From Deltaproteobacteria bacterium (GTDB lineage: Bacteria; Myxococcota_A; UBA796; JAFGLY01), in NCBI GenBank assembly GCA_016927815.1, contig JAFGLY010000027.1:1-32610 (forward strand): 32,610 nt of DNA. The letters are read 5' to 3'. Shown piece after piece: positions 31,699 to 32,610 of this stretch. A program made the position numbers and the translations under genes. Within the stretch, counting starts at the first letter, position 1. Each line of letters starts with the position of its first letter. The notes under the pieces were generated by a model. That model ran no database searches. It was not told where the DNA came from and was given only the letters and a program-made list of their open reading frames with translations.

Positions 31699-32610
31699 CG
31701 GCGATCTCGGGCCGATCCAGGCCGTCCAGCAACAGGAGGCCCCACTCGGCCGCGTGGGTTCCCTCGCGCGGCACCGGCTCGAGATCCGGCGGCGCCACGG
31801 GCCGACAGCCGGCCTCGAGCACGAAGATGCCGCGCAGCAGGTGGTCCGGCCGAGGCCGGATGGGCAGGCGGTAGAGGCCGCGGGTCTGCGGGTAGATGGT
31901 CATCCACTCCGCACCGGGGAACTGCGGATCCCAGAAGGCCGCGAAGTCGTCGATCTCCCGGGGCAGGAATCCGAGATCCTCCATCGCCTCCTCGATCGTG
32001 GCCTGGGCCAGGCGCCCGGGTACGCACCAGCCCTCGTCGTACTGGAAGCGCTCCGTCTCGACCGCCAGCTCGTAGAAGAGGAACGGGCGGGGGCCGTGCT
32101 CGGTGAGGAGGGTGCCGTCGGGCAGGGCCAGCAGGTCCCAGCCCTCCTCCGGGTAGGGCGGGTCGCTGGCGGTCACCACGCCCGGATCGAACAGCTCCAC
32201 GTGCATGGACTCGGGCACCTCCGGGTAGAGGTAGAGGTAGGGCGCGTCCACGCTGGTGTAGTCGTACATCCAGATCTCGACCCAGGCCGCGCTCTCGTCG
32301 TCGACCTTGAAGCCCGTGCAGCCGTAGCAGTGGCTCGCCAGCGCGGTGGCCGCCCAGGAACCGACGGGCACCTCTCCCTCGAAGGTGTGCTCCGTGACGG
32401 GGAGGTCGGTCTCGTGGGCGTCGCGCCAGGAGGCGCCTCCGGTGTCCCAGGCGTCCCCGCACGCCTTGGCCTTGGGCAGGATGCTCCAGATGCCCACGGT
32501 GGGTGGATCGACGCCGCAGTCGTTGTGGACGATCTCGCCCTCCACGTTGACGTCCACGTCGGCGTCGGTGTCGGCATCCGAATCGGCGTCGGTGTCGGCG
32601 TCGGTGTCGG
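31685..32610 (-). CDS. DTDA-repeat lipoprotein-like surface protein, N-terminus outside the window
   Basis: The frame is open from the right edge to a TAG at 31685, giving 308 codons. The first residues seen are an Asp-Thr-Asp-Ala linker followed by VDVNVEGEIV. By analogy with the lipoproteins at 1000-2109 and 5246-5839, a lipobox signal should lie just beyond the window. The body is rich in Trp, Tyr and acidic residues, with a CYGC pair, and has no motif I recognise. Internal GTG or ATG codons should not be taken as its start. It converges on the membrane protein gene, with stops overlapping by 14 bases. Confidence 0.78.
   Translation of the reverse strand, partial: DTDADTDADSDADTDADVDVNVEGEIVHNDCGVDPPTVGIWSILPKAKACGDAWDTGGASWRDAHETDLPVTEHTFEGEVPVGSWAATALASHCYGCTGFKVDDESAAWVEIWMYDYTSVDAPYLYLYPEVPESMHVELFDPGVVTASDPPYPEEGWDLLALPDGTLLTEHGPRPFLFYELAVETERFQYDEGWCVPGRLAQATIEEAMEDLGFLPREIDDFAAFWDPQFPGAEWMTIYPQTRGLYRLPIRPRPDHLLRGIFVLEAGCRPVAPPDLEPVPREGTHAAEWGLLLLDGLDRPEIAVTAL
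32546..32610 (-). repeat. In-frame tandem repeat encoding a DTDA linker, cut by the window edge
   Basis: At least five copies of the 12-base Asp-Thr-Asp-Ala unit are seen, with one Asp-Ser-Asp variant, continuing past the window end. It is the third such array in the window and lies in the third DTDA-linker protein. Confidence 0.8.

Overview
The window is a uniformly GC-rich chromosomal segment, most likely from a myxobacterium or a relative in the Myxococcota. This rests on several features: a C-terminal sorting tail of the MYXO-CTERM kind, three lipoprotein-type genes carrying Asp-Thr-Asp-Ala repeat linkers, Asp/Cys-rich MopE-like motifs, FG-GAP lipoproteins, and dense gene packing with strong GGAGG-type ribosome binding sites. 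I see no rRNA, tRNA, CRISPR array, insertion sequence or prophage.

Region 1-8.9 kb is a cell-surface and secreted-protein region. It holds a truncated multi-pass membrane protein at the left edge, a DTDA-repeat lipoprotein, an FG-GAP repeat lipoprotein, a membrane-anchored SGNH hydrolase, a second DTDA-repeat lipoprotein with a PPC-like fold, and a two-gene operon of a secreted HExxH peptidase and a probable outer-membrane beta-barrel protein. Region 8.9-11.4 kb is a minus-strand trio: a DUF3616-like exported protein, a TIGR01777 NAD(P)-dependent epimerase-like protein and a SAM methyltransferase. Region 11.4-15.6 kb is on the plus strand: a small exported protein coupled to a matrixin protease with a MYXO-CTERM tail, a DHA2-type MFS exporter and a DedA protein. 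Region 15.6-19.1 kb holds, on the minus strand, a beta-CASP metallo-beta-lactamase RNase-like protein and a CRTAC1/UnbV-type lipoprotein.

The centrepiece (19.16-29.67 kb, minus strand) is a 13-gene operon for an energy-converting group 4 [NiFe]-hydrogenase built on the complex I plan. Its order is three antiporter-like subunits (NuoM/L/N-like), then NuoJ-, K-, A-, B-, C-, D-, H- and I-like subunits, a HycI-type maturation protease and a cytosolic TlpA-like thioredoxin. The NuoD-like subunit keeps both CxxC motifs that hold the NiFe site, so it is a hydrogenase and not a quinone reductase. There is no NuoE/F/G, formate dehydrogenase or CO dehydrogenase in the window, so ferredoxin is the likely electron partner. 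The NuoA-like subunit is unusual for a hydrogenase and lacks the acidic residues conserved in true NuoA.

At the right edge (29.9-32.6 kb) a plus-strand multi-pass membrane protein converges on a third DTDA-repeat lipoprotein cut by the window end. This membrane protein resembles the one at the left edge, so the two window ends carry similar membrane protein/lipoprotein pairs.
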